NCBI RefSeq assembly: GCF_022321485.1
Contig: NZ_JAKOGG010000011.1
Location: forward strand, 50,505-114,504
DNA from: Shewanella electrica
GTDB taxonomy: Bacteria > Pseudomonadota > Gammaproteobacteria > Enterobacterales > Shewanellaceae
Direction: 5' to 3'
Length of the DNA stretch: 64,000 bases
The notes under the pieces were generated by a model that did no database searches, had not been told where the DNA came from, and saw only the letters and a program-made list of their open reading frames with translations. Shown here in pieces: positions 8,753 to 19,082 of the stretch; positions within the stretch are counted from its first letter, which is position 1, and the number at the start of each line of letters is the position of its first letter. Both the position numbers and the translations under genes were made by a program.

Positions 8753-10156
8753 TTACAATAACGGCGACGATGGTACCGCGTTGCCCCCCAAGCCTTGGGT
8801 GTATTTATCCGGCAGTTTGGCTAACGCAGCGGTTAATGCTGCGAAACAATGTGGATCGATGGAGCTGCCAACATTTTCCGCCATGATCTCTAAGGTTTTC
8901 GGCACAGGAATGGCACCCCGATACGGTCGCTCGGCGGTGATCGCATCGAAGATGTCGGCGGTGGTAATAATACGGGTCATCAGCGAAATTTCTGCGGCCA
9001 CCAGCCCATTGGGATAGCCAGTACCATCGAGTTTTTCATGGTGCGCCGCTGCCATTTGGGCAAATTTTTTCAGTGGTGAGATGTGCGCGAGGATGTCATG
9101 AGTAAAGGTTGCATGCTGCTGCACATGGAGCCATTCGTCATCATCGAGTTTGCCTGGCTTATCTAAAATACTGTTACTCACACCCAACTTGCCGAGGTCG
9201 TGTAGTAATGCCGCCCGCTTAAGCCACAATATGTCAATATCATCCAGCCCTAGTTCTTCGGCAATTAGGCCACTAAACAGCGCAACACGGGAACTGTGAC
9301 CGGCAGTAAATGGGCTTTTGGCGTCAACTATTTTGCCAAAGGCGCTAATGATGCAATCAAAGTACTCATCAGTCAGCGCATATTTCGCCTGTGCTGGCGA
9401 CATCTGCAACACATGAGGCATAACCGATGGTGCCGTTAAAACAGCCACAAATTCACTATCATGAGCTAATTGCTGTGCCAGCTCGACTAAGTTCGGATCC
9501 AACCACTGCCCCGCGCGGTGATCTAACTCGATACAAGCTTGCTGCAACGAATGTTCATGCTGAAATACATCCATGATCTGCGCCAGCAAAGCAATACGGG
9601 CATATAGCGGAATCGCTTCCCCCTGCAACCCTAGCGGCCTACCAGAGCCATCCCAATGCTCATCTAGATTCTGAATACCTTGGGCAACGTCCTCACTAAA
9701 ACGCAGCTCGCGCGCCACCTCTGCGCCTTGTGTGCAACGTGTTTGAATCAACTCCTGCGCGTAGGTATCGCCATTTTTCAAAATATCCACAGCCGTAGCT
9801 AAACGTTTGCGCCAATTCTCGCCCGCTCCGGCGTTTTTCAGTACAAAATTGATGACGCTGGTAAGGCTAGTGCCGACGGTTTTATAACGGCGCTTAAACT
9901 GTAAATCATCGGTGGCGTACAGCTCACAAATACGTGCGGCATTGCTGCTACAGCCAGCGTCTTTGAGCAGCAAGGTAAAGTACAAATCGTGCAGTTGCGC
10001 GTCACTCAGTTGCAGCGCCTTACCAATGTGCATGCCAATCCAGCAGCAGCGCATACTGTGCTCAGGTGGCTGACCTTCGGTCATATCTAAGGCAACGGTT
10101 AATGAAGCAATTAACTCTGCTAGAGGCAGCTCTGTTTCAGGAATAGAAAAGGGCAT
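8753..10156 (-). CDS. HD-GYP domain protein (probable c-di-GMP phosphodiesterase)
   Basis: 467 residues. The C-terminal HD-GYP domain (about 265-450) has H-x-x-R near TAGHSSRVALFSG, the metal motif LLHDLGKLGV, the HHEKLDGTGYP signature and the distal ADIFDAITAERPYR block, so the catalytic site looks complete. The N-terminal half is a second, degenerate HD-GYP-like copy: EHSMRCCWIGMHIGK, then LLKDAGCSSNA in place of HD, and EHWDGSGRP. Two-domain proteins of this form are common in Shewanella and Vibrio. Predicted role is cytoplasmic hydrolysis of cyclic di-GMP. The gene is monocistronic and bordered by REP-like repeats on both sides. No clear ribosome site is seen before the ATG. Confidence 0.9.
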   Translation of the reverse strand: MPFSIPETELPLAELIASLTVALDMTEGQPPEHSMRCCWIGMHIGKALQLSDAQLHDLYFTLLLKDAGCSSNAARICELYATDDLQFKRRYKTVGTSLTSVINFVLKNAGAGENWRKRLATAVDILKNGDTYAQELIQTRCTQGAEVARELRFSEDVAQGIQNLDEHWDGSGRPLGLQGEAIPLYARIALLAQIMDVFQHEHSLQQACIELDHRAGQWLDPNLVELAQQLAHDSEFVAVLTAPSVMPHVLQMSPAQAKYALTDEYFDCIISAFGKIVDAKSPFTAGHSSRVALFSGLIAEELGLDDIDILWLKRAALLHDLGKLGVSNSILDKPGKLDDDEWLHVQQHATFTHDILAHISPLKKFAQMAAAHHEKLDGTGYPNGLVAAEISLMTRIITTADIFDAITAERPYRGAIPVPKTLEIMAENVGSSIDPHCFAALTAALAKLPDKYTQGLGGNAVPSSPLL

Positions 10157-10300
10157 TGTTTGGCGTAAACCACATGGTTCAAAATAGTCTTAAGCATAGT
10201 GAAGCTACGGCACTTTCGCCGATAAATCTAGATCGATAAGAGTATGAGGACATCCATTAATTTAGCTGCCACTACGCAGTCAACTGACATGGCAAGAGTA

Positions 10301-10359
10301 TGAGGACATCCACCAATTTATAAGCTCGCTAAGCAGTCAACTGACATAGATGCCCGTCC
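10301..10359 (+). repeat. 59-bp perfect direct repeat, copy 1
   Basis: Begins TGAGGACATCCACCAATTTA and ends CATAGATGCCCGTCC. It is identical over all 59 bases to 12252-12310, and the two copies flank the BdlA-like gene in the same orientation. Confidence 0.95.
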
Positions 10360-10366
10360 GATATTT

Positions 10367-10513
10367 GCGCCAGCTAGCAGCAGAGTTATTTGATTAACAC
10401 GACCTTCGCCCGCCGCCTGATGGACACCCAGCGCGGCACCAAGGGAATTTAATATTTCCTTTTAATTTAATGCGTTAGCAATTTGAGAATTGGTGGGTGT
10501 CCTCATTTTTGCT
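10367..10513 (+). repeat. 147-bp duplicated segment, copy B (DJ-1 3' end remnant)
   Basis: Starts with the last nine codons and stop of the DJ-1 gene but with no DJ-1 gene body before it; instead it is joined to the end of the 59-bp repeat. The internal hairpin of copy A is degraded here. It looks like the scar of a duplication and deletion. Confidence 0.88.
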
Positions 10514-10677
10514 CAGGTGTCCTCATTTTTGCTCATTTTTGCTTTGAAAATTGGTGGGTGTCCTCATTTTGCTCATTTTTGGCCACTACTCATTTCGAGT
10601 TCTAGACTAAAGACAGTCCAGCATTCCGCATCGGCTAGACTAATATTTGTAACAAATTGATTGATCTTGGGGGTGTT

Positions 10678-11976
10678 ATGCTATTTGGCAAAAAATCCGA
10701 CACCAACAAGGAAGTTAACGACGCTAACCAAAGAGCTGCAAACGTTCTTGCGTCCATCAAGGACTGTGTTGCAGTGATAGAATTTGATACGTCTGGCAAC
10801 ATTGTGCAGGCCAACGATTTGTTTCTTGCGGCAATGGGCTATCGACGCGAAGAACTCACAGGCCAACATCACCGCATCTTCTGCTCCGAAGAAGATGTCG
10901 TATCCCCATCTTATCGTAAGCACTGGAATGAACTGGCCGAGGGCAAAACAAAGAGCGGCACGTTTAAGCGATACGATAAAAATGGCGAATTAGTGATTAT
11001 TGAAGCAACTTATTTCCCAATCAAAGAATCTGGGATAGTGACGGGAGTAATGAAAATTGCATCTGTTATCACTAAACAATTTATGGAGGCAGAAAGGGAA
11101 AAAGATATTTCCACCGCTTTAAATAAGGTGTTCGCCGTTATCGAATTCACCACTGACGGCACAGTTATCTCTGCCAACAAAAACTTTCTACAGACTCTAG
11201 ATTACTCTTCGACGGATATCGTTGGTAAACATCATCGCATGTTCTGTGATGCGGCTTTTTACCAAGAGTTTCCAACATTTTGGCAAGATTTAGCCTCCGG
11301 TAAGGCTAATTCTGGGCGCTTTAAAAGAATTTCCAGAAATGGGCACGAGGTATGGATCCGTGCGTCATATTGCCCCATCGTTAACAATCAAGGCCAAGTC
11401 TATAAAATTGTTAAGTTTGCCACGGACATTACCGAGTTTGTATTGAAGGAAAGAGACGTCGCTGATGCAGCTCATATTGCTTACAGTACCGCTGTAGAAA
11501 CCGCACAGGTTGCGGAACAGGGCAACAAATCGCTAAAAAGTTGCGTTGAGCTATCGAATAAGATGGAACAAGGCATGCTGTCATCCTCGCAAACACTTGA
11601 AAGTTTAGAAAAGCAATCTGGTGAGGTGTCCAATATTGTTAAGACCATTCGAGCAATTGCCGATCAAACCAATTTATTAGCCTTGAATGCGGCGATCGAA
11701 GCCGCAAGGGCTGGAGAGCAAGGGCGTGGATTCGCTGTGGTGGCTGACGAAGTAAGGCAGCTCGCCTCTAGGACAACCGATTCGACTAAGCAGATTGGCA
11801 GTGTGGTCGAAAAGAATATATCGCTGACAATGGATGTGATGACCACCATTAAAGGTATTTCACATCTCGCAACGCAAACCAACGAACATATTACGGAGGT
11901 ATCTGCAATTATGGATGAAATTCATAAGGGTGCTGAAGATGTGTCCAACGCGGTCAGTCAGCTTCAACTTAGCTAA
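10678..11976 (+). CDS. cytoplasmic PAS-PAS methyl-accepting chemotaxis protein (BdlA-like)
   Basis: 432 residues from the ATG at 10678, which has TTGGGGGTG upstream; an in-frame TTG at 10657 is rejected. No signal peptide or membrane helix. Two PAS domains in tandem (about 25-135 and 145-260), each with the repeated NH(K)HHRIFC / KHHRMFC and FKRxxxNG(E/H)xxxxxxSY(C/F)PI pattern, so they arose by duplication. The MCP signalling hairpin contains [40 protein letters not shown] (about 325-365). The layout equals P. aeruginosa BdlA, a soluble receptor needed for biofilm dispersion, with similar length (417). No CheR-binding pentapeptide is seen. Ligand unknown; heme or FAD cannot be judged from sequence. 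The gene is bracketed by a perfect 59-bp repeat. Confidence 0.9.
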   Translation: MLFGKKSDTNKEVNDANQRAANVLASIKDCVAVIEFDTSGNIVQANDLFLAAMGYRREELTGQHHRIFCSEEDVVSPSYRKHWNELAEGKTKSGTFKRYDKNGELVIIEATYFPIKESGIVTGVMKIASVITKQFMEAEREKDISTALNKVFAVIEFTTDGTVISANKNFLQTLDYSSTDIVGKHHRMFCDAAFYQEFPTFWQDLASGKANSGRFKRISRNGHEVWIRASYCPIVNNQGQVYKIVKFATDITEFVLKERDVADAAHIAYSTAVETAQVAEQGNKSLKSCVELSNKMEQGMLSSSQTLESLEKQSGEVSNIVKTIRAIADQTNLLALNAAIEAARAGEQGRGFAVVADEVRQLASRTTDSTKQIGSVVEKNISLTMDVMTTIKGISHLATQTNEHITEVSAIMDEIHKGAEDVSNAVSQLQLS

Positions 11977-12251
11977 CGAAGGTGCGAAAAAGTCCTGTAC
12001 AGGTTCGGCATTGGCATACAGCTTTCAAAAACAAGGCGCTGTTTACCGCAATTAGGCCCTTTGCAAAAAGATGAGGCTGTCTGCCATGCCCTACAGGGGA
12101 TTTGTAAGCGAACACATGGCTTCGTTGCTAACGAAGCCATACAACGGTATATCAGCTGTAAACTGCTATAGCTTACAAATCCAGAATGTCGCGAAGGTTT
12201 ACTGATACCTTCCCTAAGCAAGATTGGGTGAAGGTTGTGATCAGTGAAGTG
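11977..12251. other. gene-free stretch with nested palindrome
   Basis: Holds a CCTGTACAGG palindrome (11994-12003), a nested hairpin structure (12098-12182) and a GAAGGT/ACCTTC hairpin near 12193-12212. No convincing coding frame: the minus-strand open frame across it has no ribosome site or domain. The hairpins may be structured RNA or a mobile-element end. Confidence 0.6.
12098..12182. repeat. nested palindrome (12-bp outer arms, 11-bp inner hairpin)
   Basis: Outer arms GGATTTGTAAGC (12098-12109) and GCTTACAAATCC (12171-12182) are perfectly complementary. Inside lies a second perfect hairpin ATGGCTTCGTT-GCT-AACGAAGCCAT (12116-12140, given in parts) and a weaker third stem around 12155-12168. 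This would fold as a three-way cruciform in DNA or RNA. Confidence 0.85.
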
Positions 12252-12310
12252 TGAGGACATCCACCAATTTATAAGCTCGCTAAGCAGTCAACTGACATAG
12301 ATGCCCGTCC
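12252..12310 (+). repeat. 59-bp perfect direct repeat, copy 2
   Basis: Identical to 10301-10359. About 250 bp of unassigned sequence follow before the RNase Z gene, with no recognisable gene; the short minus-strand open frame there is not supported. Confidence 0.95.
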
Positions 12311-12561
12311 CCTATTTACCGTACAATTTGCGCCACCGTATGGTAATTGCATAATGATAATCTTTGCTGAGCGCCGCCAGCGATGACACCGCCCTTGATG
12401 GTTTTCCTTCCTTCGCTTGATAGAATGGCGCTTAACCATCATGCGTTTGATGCCTGATTTACCACATGGCACACTCATTTAAGCTTGCTTCCACCAGCCA
12501 CATAATTGGTGAAGTAAAGCTCACACATACTCCCATGCGAATGACTAAGGGATGAGATATT

Positions 12562-13521
12562 TTGAAACTACAGTTTCTGGGAACTTCTGCTGGCGTTCCT
12601 ACCAAACAACGTAACGTCACCGGTTTAGCGCTCAGTGAAAGTGAAGGGAAAGGCTGGTATCTGATCGACTGTGGTGAAGCTACGCAACATCAGCTATTGC
12701 ATACACATCTCACCCTCAACACGCTAAAAGCTATTTTTATCACTCACGTGCACGGTGACCATAGCTATGGCTTACCGGGCATTTTAGCCAGTGCGGCGAT
12801 GAATGGCCGTAAAAACCCACTGACTATTGTGGCGCCTGCGGCGATTCAACAGTGGCTGGCGGCAACGGTGTTACATACCCAATTGTACTTGCCATATGAG
12901 CTGGAATTTATTGATGCCGACACCCTGCCTGACGTTAAATTTGAGCAGTTAACAGTATCGACCACGGCGTTATCACATCGAGTGCCTTGTTACGGCTACA
13001 GTTTTCAAGAGATTGCTGCGAGTACCAACCTCAATATTGTCAAACTGCAACAAGATGGCATTCCGCGTGGGCCGCTGTGGGGCCAAATAAAGCAGGGGTT
13101 AGACGTCGAAGTTAACGGGGTGAAGGTCAGCGCCCAACACTATCTACAACAAGGACATCCACCACAAAAGATCGTGGTGGCGGGTGATAATGATTCGCCG
13201 CAGTTACTGGCGGAGACCTGCCGCGATGGCTCAGTACTGGTGCATGAGGCTACTTACACCAAAGCGATTGCCGATAAGGTAGGCAGCGGGCCGATGCACA
13301 GCTATGCCGCCCAAATCGCCGCGTTTGCTGAATCCATCAACATACCGCACCTCGTGTTAACGCACTTTAGCTCTCGCTATCAGGACAACGGTCCTACGAC
13401 GGTGATGGAGATTTATGATGAGGCGAAGACGCAATATCATGGTCAACTGTACCTTGCGCGCGATTTTGCCGAGTTTCAGCTGCAAAGAAATGGCGATTTT
13501 GCCGAGGTCATAGCAGAATAA
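12562..13521 (+). CDS. rnz: ribonuclease Z
   Basis: 319 residues of a metallo-beta-lactamase-fold tRNA 3'-endonuclease. It begins MKLQFLGTSAGVPTKQRNVTGLAL and has the metal-binding motif FITHVHGDHSYGLPG (HxHxDH), with further ligands in ALSHRVPCYGY, VVAGDNDSP and LTHFSSRYQD. The PPQKIVVAGD block and the flexible-arm insertion GIPRGPLWGQIKQG (residues about 160-175) support RNase Z/ElaC over other MBL proteins. The start is a TTG at 12562 preceded by a good site (AAGGGATGAG). It acts on tRNA precursors; in enterobacteria it also has exonuclease activity. Monocistronic, ending at a strong terminator. Confidence 0.93.
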   Translation: MKLQFLGTSAGVPTKQRNVTGLALSESEGKGWYLIDCGEATQHQLLHTHLTLNTLKAIFITHVHGDHSYGLPGILASAAMNGRKNPLTIVAPAAIQQWLAATVLHTQLYLPYELEFIDADTLPDVKFEQLTVSTTALSHRVPCYGYSFQEIAASTNLNIVKLQQDGIPRGPLWGQIKQGLDVEVNGVKVSAQHYLQQGHPPQKIVVAGDNDSPQLLAETCRDGSVLVHEATYTKAIADKVGSGPMHSYAAQIAAFAESINIPHLVLTHFSSRYQDNGPTTVMEIYDEAKTQYHGQLYLARDFAEFQLQRNGDFAEVIAE

Positions 13522-13570
13522 GTGCGCTGATTTATCGCAGCCGCATCGCACCATGATGGATATGCGTAAG

Positions 13571-13600
13571 AAAGATGGCACCGGCTGAGTGCCATCTTTT
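13571..13600. terminator. bidirectional terminator after rnz
   Basis: Stem AAAGATGGCAC / GTGCCATCTTT with a 7-base loop; A-run before and T-run after, placed between the convergent rnz and lipoprotein genes. Confidence 0.85.
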
Positions 13601-13619
13601 CATGACCGATTGATAGTCA

Positions 13620-14036
13620 CTATTTATCAGTCACATAAATGGCGCGACCAAACACCGTTTTGGGCTTCTCGTCATCGGTCACCACCACACCACCGCCGGT
13701 AAACGTGTTATATACCACGCGATCAGGCATATCGGTTTCCCCCGCCATGCTGTAAATCAGTACACCGTTAGCGCCCATGGCGGCAGCGCGCGCTTTCAGC
13801 TGTGCAATCGCTTGCTGTTTGCGCTCTTCACTGGCTCCGATGTTCTCAGTCGAACGAGCTGAGATCATCGCCAGAATACGGTAATTGACTGGCGCGGTTT
13901 CATACAAAATCACTTGGTCAGTGTCGATACTGTCACGTCGCTCTCCTGTGACAATCTGTGCACTGTCCATGGAGGAGCAACCAGCCACCGATGCCAACAT
14001 TAATACGGGTAGCGTGAGTTTTAGGCGTTTATTCAT
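13620..14036 (-). CDS. small lipoprotein of unknown function
   Basis: 138 residues from the ATG at 14036, chosen because AGGGAGA sits just upstream; a longer frame adds only six residues. A lipoprotein signal peptide is clear: MNKRLKLTLPVLMLASVAGCSS with the lipobox VAGC (Cys about 20). The mature part has an Ala-rich helix (EERKQQAIAQLKARAAAMGANGVLIYSMAG) resembling small periplasmic lipoproteins in which an AxxxGAN(G/A) motif precedes a strand, but I cannot name the family with confidence. It is monocistronic between rnz and rnpB. Confidence 0.75.
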   Translation of the reverse strand: MNKRLKLTLPVLMLASVAGCSSMDSAQIVTGERRDSIDTDQVILYETAPVNYRILAMISARSTENIGASEERKQQAIAQLKARAAAMGANGVLIYSMAGETDMPDRVVYNTFTGGGVVVTDDEKPKTVFGRAIYVTDK

Positions 14037-14289
14037 TACAGTCTCCCTCTGCAAGAGTTGGTTGTTACACTCTTAAAATCCAACGTGATCAAGCTGTTCG
14101 GCATTCCGTGGTGCGTAAACCATGGCCTCAGCACAACATATCACTCAGCCATCGAACCCCGTAGAACAGCCGCAGCTGTAATCATTGTAGGCAACTGTCA
14201 GGCAATGACAGCATTAGTTACTATCTTAGTGGACGAGCGAAACTGTTCAACCGCAAAGCGAAAGCGTCGAATTAACCCTGCTAGCGCAC
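14037..14289. other. spacer between lipoprotein gene and rnpB terminator
   Basis: About 250 bp upstream of the lipoprotein gene. I see no gene and no clear structure apart from the presumed lipoprotein promoter region. Confidence 0.5.
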
Positions 14290-14323
14290 AAAGAAAAAGC
14301 CCAGCTAATGATTAGCTGGGCTT
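14290..14323 (-). terminator. rnpB terminator
   Basis: Read on the minus strand: AAAGCCCAGCTAAT / ATTAGCTGGGCTTT-type stem followed by TTTTTC, ten bases past the mature RNA end. Confidence 0.88.
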
Positions 14324-14332
14324 TGTTGAATA

Positions 14333-14687
<355 letters not shown>

Positions 14688-14693
14688 GCGCGG

Positions 14694-14722
14694 ATTATAG
14701 CGTAGCTGGCCACAAGCACCAA
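14694..14722 (-). promoter_or_regulatory. sigma-70 promoter of rnpB
   Basis: On the minus strand, -35 TTGGTG (14722-14717), 17-base spacer, -10 TATAAT (14699-14694), with transcription expected to start about seven bases later at 14687, the structural start of the RNA. Confidence 0.85.
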
Positions 14723-14728
14723 ACTTTT

Positions 14729-15571
14729 CTACCAACCTTGCTCGAGGCCGTATTTGTAGAGGGCGTTTTTCTTCAAACCGAAGATCTCGGCGGTAATGGC
14801 CGATGCTTTTTTCAATGGCAGTTCACCACACAGCAGTTGCAGCGTTTCCAGCGATTTGGGCGGAAACTCGTCGTCATCTTGGCTAACAAAGCCGTGACAC
14901 ATCAGCACAATTTCACCTTTCTGCTGATTGGCATCACTTTCAACGATGGCGCGCACTTCGCTAATGGTGCCAGTGAGGAAGGTTTCAAAGGTTTTGGTCA
15001 GTTCACGTGCCATCACCATTTGGCGCTCACTGCCAAATACCTGCTCCAATGAGGCGAGGCTTGGCACAATGCGGTGCGGTGATTCATAAAAAATCAGTGT
15101 GCGCGGGTCTTCGCGCAGTTCGGTGAGCTTGTCGATACGGCCCTTTTCTTTGGCGGGCAGGAAGCCTTCAAATGAAAACCGATCTGATGGCAAGCCCGAG
15201 GCGGACAACGCAGTAATTGCGGCACAGGCTCCCGGTAATGGGCTGACATTAAAGCCCGCTTCACGCACTTGCGATACCAGATGATAGCCGGGATCGGAAA
15301 TCAGCGGCGTACCAGCGTCACTGATCAACGCCACCGCTTCGCCCGCAGCTAATTTCTCAATAAACCACTGCGCTTTTGCGCGTTCGTTATGGTCATGTAA
15401 CGCGACTGTGCGCGTCGTAATTCCAAAGTGACTCAACAATTTACCGCTGTGGCGAGTGTCTTCGCAGGCAATCAACGTCACCTCGGCAAGCACCTGTTGC
15501 GCTCTCGGCGTGAGATCCGCCAAGTTGCCGATCGGTGTAGGAACTATGTAAAGGGCGACGGGTAACGTCAT
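14729..15571 (-). CDS. rsmI: 16S rRNA (cytidine1402-2'-O)-methyltransferase
   Basis: 280 residues from the ATG at 15571 (AGAGGTAAAT upstream); an upstream in-frame TTG is rejected. Tetrapyrrole-methylase fold: [22 protein letters not shown] at the N-terminus, [35 protein letters not shown] (the conserved SDAGTPxxxDPG motif), and [29 protein letters not shown]. RsmI methylates the ribose of C1402 in 16S rRNA using SAM, together with RsmH for the base. Adjacent and divergent to lpoA, an arrangement conserved in gammaproteobacteria. Confidence 0.96.
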   Translation of the reverse strand: MTLPVALYIVPTPIGNLADLTPRAQQVLAEVTLIACEDTRHSGKLLSHFGITTRTVALHDHNERAKAQWFIEKLAAGEAVALISDAGTPLISDPGYHLVSQVREAGFNVSPLPGACAAITALSASGLPSDRFSFEGFLPAKEKGRIDKLTELREDPRTLIFYESPHRIVPSLASLEQVFGSERQMVMARELTKTFETFLTGTISEVRAIVESDANQQKGEIVLMCHGFVSQDDDEFPPKSLETLQLLCGELPLKKASAITAEIFGLKKNALYKYGLEQGW

Positions 15572-15659
15572 ATTTACCTCTAGGACAAATGTTAACGGCC
15601 TTTCACTCGCCAACATGTAAGGTTAAACTAGGGCCAGCATCTTACCAGAGTACCGTCCT

Positions 15660-17504
15660 GTGTTAAAAAGACAGAATAGCATTAAGTTCGTGTTAGCAGT
15701 GTCGCTGATGGCGGCACTTTGGGGTTGTGGCACTCAACCGCGTTCAGCCTCCCAAGCACCGCAACCGCTATCCAGCACCGCATTACAAAGCAGCCAACAG
15801 TCACCGACTTTCTATTTGGATGCCGCCGCTAAAGCCACCGATGCCGAAACGCGTCAGCGTTATCTGTTGCAGGCGGCGCAAGCGTATATCAATACCAACC
15901 AATTGAAAGCCGCGAGCGAGATCCTTGATGCGCTGCGTGGGTCTTTAGTCAATGTGCCCGAGTTACAAGCGCAGCATCGTTACCTGCAAGCATTAGTGCT
16001 AGAGCAAAAAGGCATGCTGGCCGATGCCTTGTATCAGCTTAAATATGTGAGCAGTTGGCCGCTGGCCGATTGGCAATGGCGCGACTATTACCAACTACGC
16101 GCTTCACTCTACGCCAAAACCAAGCGTCCAGCGGAGCAAGTACGAGAGTTGTGCCAGCTGTCACAGTACCTGTCGAGTGACGAAAACACTGAGTTAAATC
16201 GGCAGATCTGGTCACTGTTGAACGGCTTACAGGAAGAAACCTTAGAGTATTACATTCAGCAAGGTGGTGAAGCGACCTACCTTGGCTGGTTGAAACTGGC
16301 CTATCTTGCCAAGCACTATGCTGTTGATCCTAGCTCGTTGGTCAGTCAGTTAGGCCGTTGGCAGAGCGCCAACCCGGGCCACCCAGCGGCAATGCAGTTA
16401 CCGCAAGATCTGCAAGGAGCGCTGAGCACTAAGCCGTATCATCCACAAAAGATTGCTGTGTTGCTGCCTTTGACCGGCGAACGCGCCAAAGTGGCAGAGC
16501 CACTGAAAAATGGCATCACAGCCAACTATTTGGATGACCCAGATAGCAATGTCGAGCTGCAATTTTACGATACTGCCACTGGCGCCGCGGCCGCTTATCA
16601 AGCCGCATTAACCGCTGGAGCAGATTTTGTTATCGGTCCTTTGCTACAAAATAGCGTACAGCAAGTGATTGAATTCAAAGCCACCCATAATAGCCAACCC
16701 AATGCTGCACCGTTGCCGCCGCAGTTGTTCCTCAACAACGCCGATGTGCTGAGCAACAATCAAGATGATTTCTATTTTGCGCTATCGCCAGTACAAGAAG
16801 CGATAGATGCCGTACAACGCATGTATCAAGATGGCATTGAGCAACCACTGCTGCTTGCCAGTGATGACGCCATTGGGCATCGCATGGCAGAAAGCTTTAA
16901 TCTCAATTGGCAACAACTGACCAATAAGCCTGCCGAGATCCACTACTTCACCAACGATAAGATGCGTCAGACCGTACAAGACTCGCTCGGCGTGACCGAC
17001 AGTGAGGCCCGTATCGACGCGGTGAAAAAACTGCTCGGCACCCACGTTAAAGCGGATTTCCGCTCGCGCAGTGATATCGACGCGATTTATATGATCTGTA
17101 GCGCCCACGACTTAACGCTACTGAAATCGTTCATCGATGTGAATTTCAGCGTGTTTGCTGAACCCGCCAAGCTGTACACCAGCAGCCGCGCACGCCAAGA
17201 CGACAGTCGTCAAATCGTGCAAGAGCTGAATAAGATCACCATCAGCGATATTCCATGGTTGATGGAATCCAACGGTAGCAGTAATTTGGCGTCGCTGTGG
17301 CCAAGCTGGGGTAACCCGCAAAAACGCTTGTATGCCATGGGCTTCGATGCACTGTCGCTGGTAAATAAACTGGCGCAGATGCGGGCTTTCCCCGGCTATC
17401 AGTTGAGTGGTCATACTGGCTTGTTGTCGGTCAGTAAAGATGGCGTGATCAATCGTCAGCTCAAGTGGGGCCAATATAACCACGGGGTGCTACGTTCAAA
17501 CTAA
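15660..17504 (+). CDS. lpoA: penicillin-binding protein activator LpoA
   Basis: 614-residue outer-membrane lipoprotein from a GTG start. The signal ends ALWGCGTQ (lipobox Cys about 23). The N-terminal half (about 45-250) is a TPR-like helical domain. The C-terminal half (about 258-610) resembles periplasmic substrate-binding type I folds: KIAVLLPLTGERAKVAEPLKNGI, GADFVIGPLLQNSVQQV and RLYAMGFDALSLVNKL. LpoA reaches through the periplasm to activate the transpeptidase of PBP1a, and the PBP1a gene itself is at 31.3 kb in this window. First gene of lpoA-yraN-diaA-dolP, with 12 bases to yraN. Confidence 0.95.
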   Translation: MLKRQNSIKFVLAVSLMAALWGCGTQPRSASQAPQPLSSTALQSSQQSPTFYLDAAAKATDAETRQRYLLQAAQAYINTNQLKAASEILDALRGSLVNVPELQAQHRYLQALVLEQKGMLADALYQLKYVSSWPLADWQWRDYYQLRASLYAKTKRPAEQVRELCQLSQYLSSDENTELNRQIWSLLNGLQEETLEYYIQQGGEATYLGWLKLAYLAKHYAVDPSSLVSQLGRWQSANPGHPAAMQLPQDLQGALSTKPYHPQKIAVLLPLTGERAKVAEPLKNGITANYLDDPDSNVELQFYDTATGAAAAYQAALTAGADFVIGPLLQNSVQQVIEFKATHNSQPNAAPLPPQLFLNNADVLSNNQDDFYFALSPVQEAIDAVQRMYQDGIEQPLLLASDDAIGHRMAESFNLNWQQLTNKPAEIHYFTNDKMRQTVQDSLGVTDSEARIDAVKKLLGTHVKADFRSRSDIDAIYMICSAHDLTLLKSFIDVNFSVFAEPAKLYTSSRARQDDSRQIVQELNKITISDIPWLMESNGSSNLASLWPSWGNPQKRLYAMGFDALSLVNKLAQMRAFPGYQLSGHTGLLSVSKDGVINRQLKWGQYNHGVLRSN

Positions 17505-17516
17505 GGGAATGATTTC

Positions 17517-17843
17517 ATGGACATCGGCAAGGATGCTGAGCAACGCGCCAGAACCTACTTAGCCCAGCACGGGCTAACATTTGTCGCGGCCAATGTACGC
17601 TACAGTTTTGGTGAATTGGACTTAGTCATGCGGGACGGCAAGCACTGGGTCTTTGTGGAAGTGAAATATCGTTCCAATCGGCAGTTTGGTGGGGCAGTAC
17701 AGGCGCTTGGTGCCGCGCAAGTACAGCGACTTCGTCAAGCTGCCGCGTGTTATATACAACAGCATCGAATTGATGCTCCCTGCCGTTTTGATTTAGTTGC
17801 CATTGATAAGCAACAAATAGATTGGGTACGCGGGGCGTTTTAG
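17517..17843 (+). CDS. yraN: YraN family protein (UPF0102)
   Basis: 108 residues, 12 bases after lpoA. It has the family's restriction-endonuclease-like core: [46 protein letters not shown] (the E-x-K type motif of PD-(D/E)xK folds), then CRFDLVAID. The UPF0102 family is widespread and is presumed to bind or cut nucleic acid, but no biochemical role is firmly assigned. It is almost always found between lpoA and diaA. Confidence 0.93.
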   Translation: MDIGKDAEQRARTYLAQHGLTFVAANVRYSFGELDLVMRDGKHWVFVEVKYRSNRQFGGAVQALGAAQVQRLRQAAACYIQQHRIDAPCRFDLVAIDKQQIDWVRGAF

Positions 17844-17899
17844 CCAAGATTTTTTGTCTCGTGCCATGCCAAACGAGCCGTGTTTTTGAGGATATGTGA

Positions 17900-19065
<1,166 letters not shown>

Positions 19066-19082
19066 AACGGCATTGGCCCATA

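Larger units (their letters stand above)
10157..10677. repeat. gene-free repeat region between HD-GYP and chemoreceptor genes
   Basis: 521 bp without a gene. From left to right: a degenerate repeat unit (about 10239-10292, TGAGGACATCCATTAATTT), a full 59-bp unit (10301-10359), the second copy of the 147-bp DJ-1 tail segment (10367-10513), then repeated GGTGTCCTCATTTTTGCTCA units (about 10492-10582). The remaining 90 bp must carry the chemoreceptor promoter, but I see no convincing -35/-10 pair. Confidence 0.8.

Noticed and set aside
12098-12182. Integron attC site
   Set aside because: The GTTRRRY-type core sites at the ends are not seen and there is no integrase or gene cassette pattern.
11973-12260. 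95-codon minus-strand frame after the chemoreceptor gene
   Set aside because: No ribosome site or domain; it covers palindromic DNA and runs into the 59-bp repeat.
12269-12478. 69-codon basic minus-strand frame
   Set aside because: Overlaps the 59-bp repeat; it could be a transposase remnant but I see no Y1 or other transposase motif.
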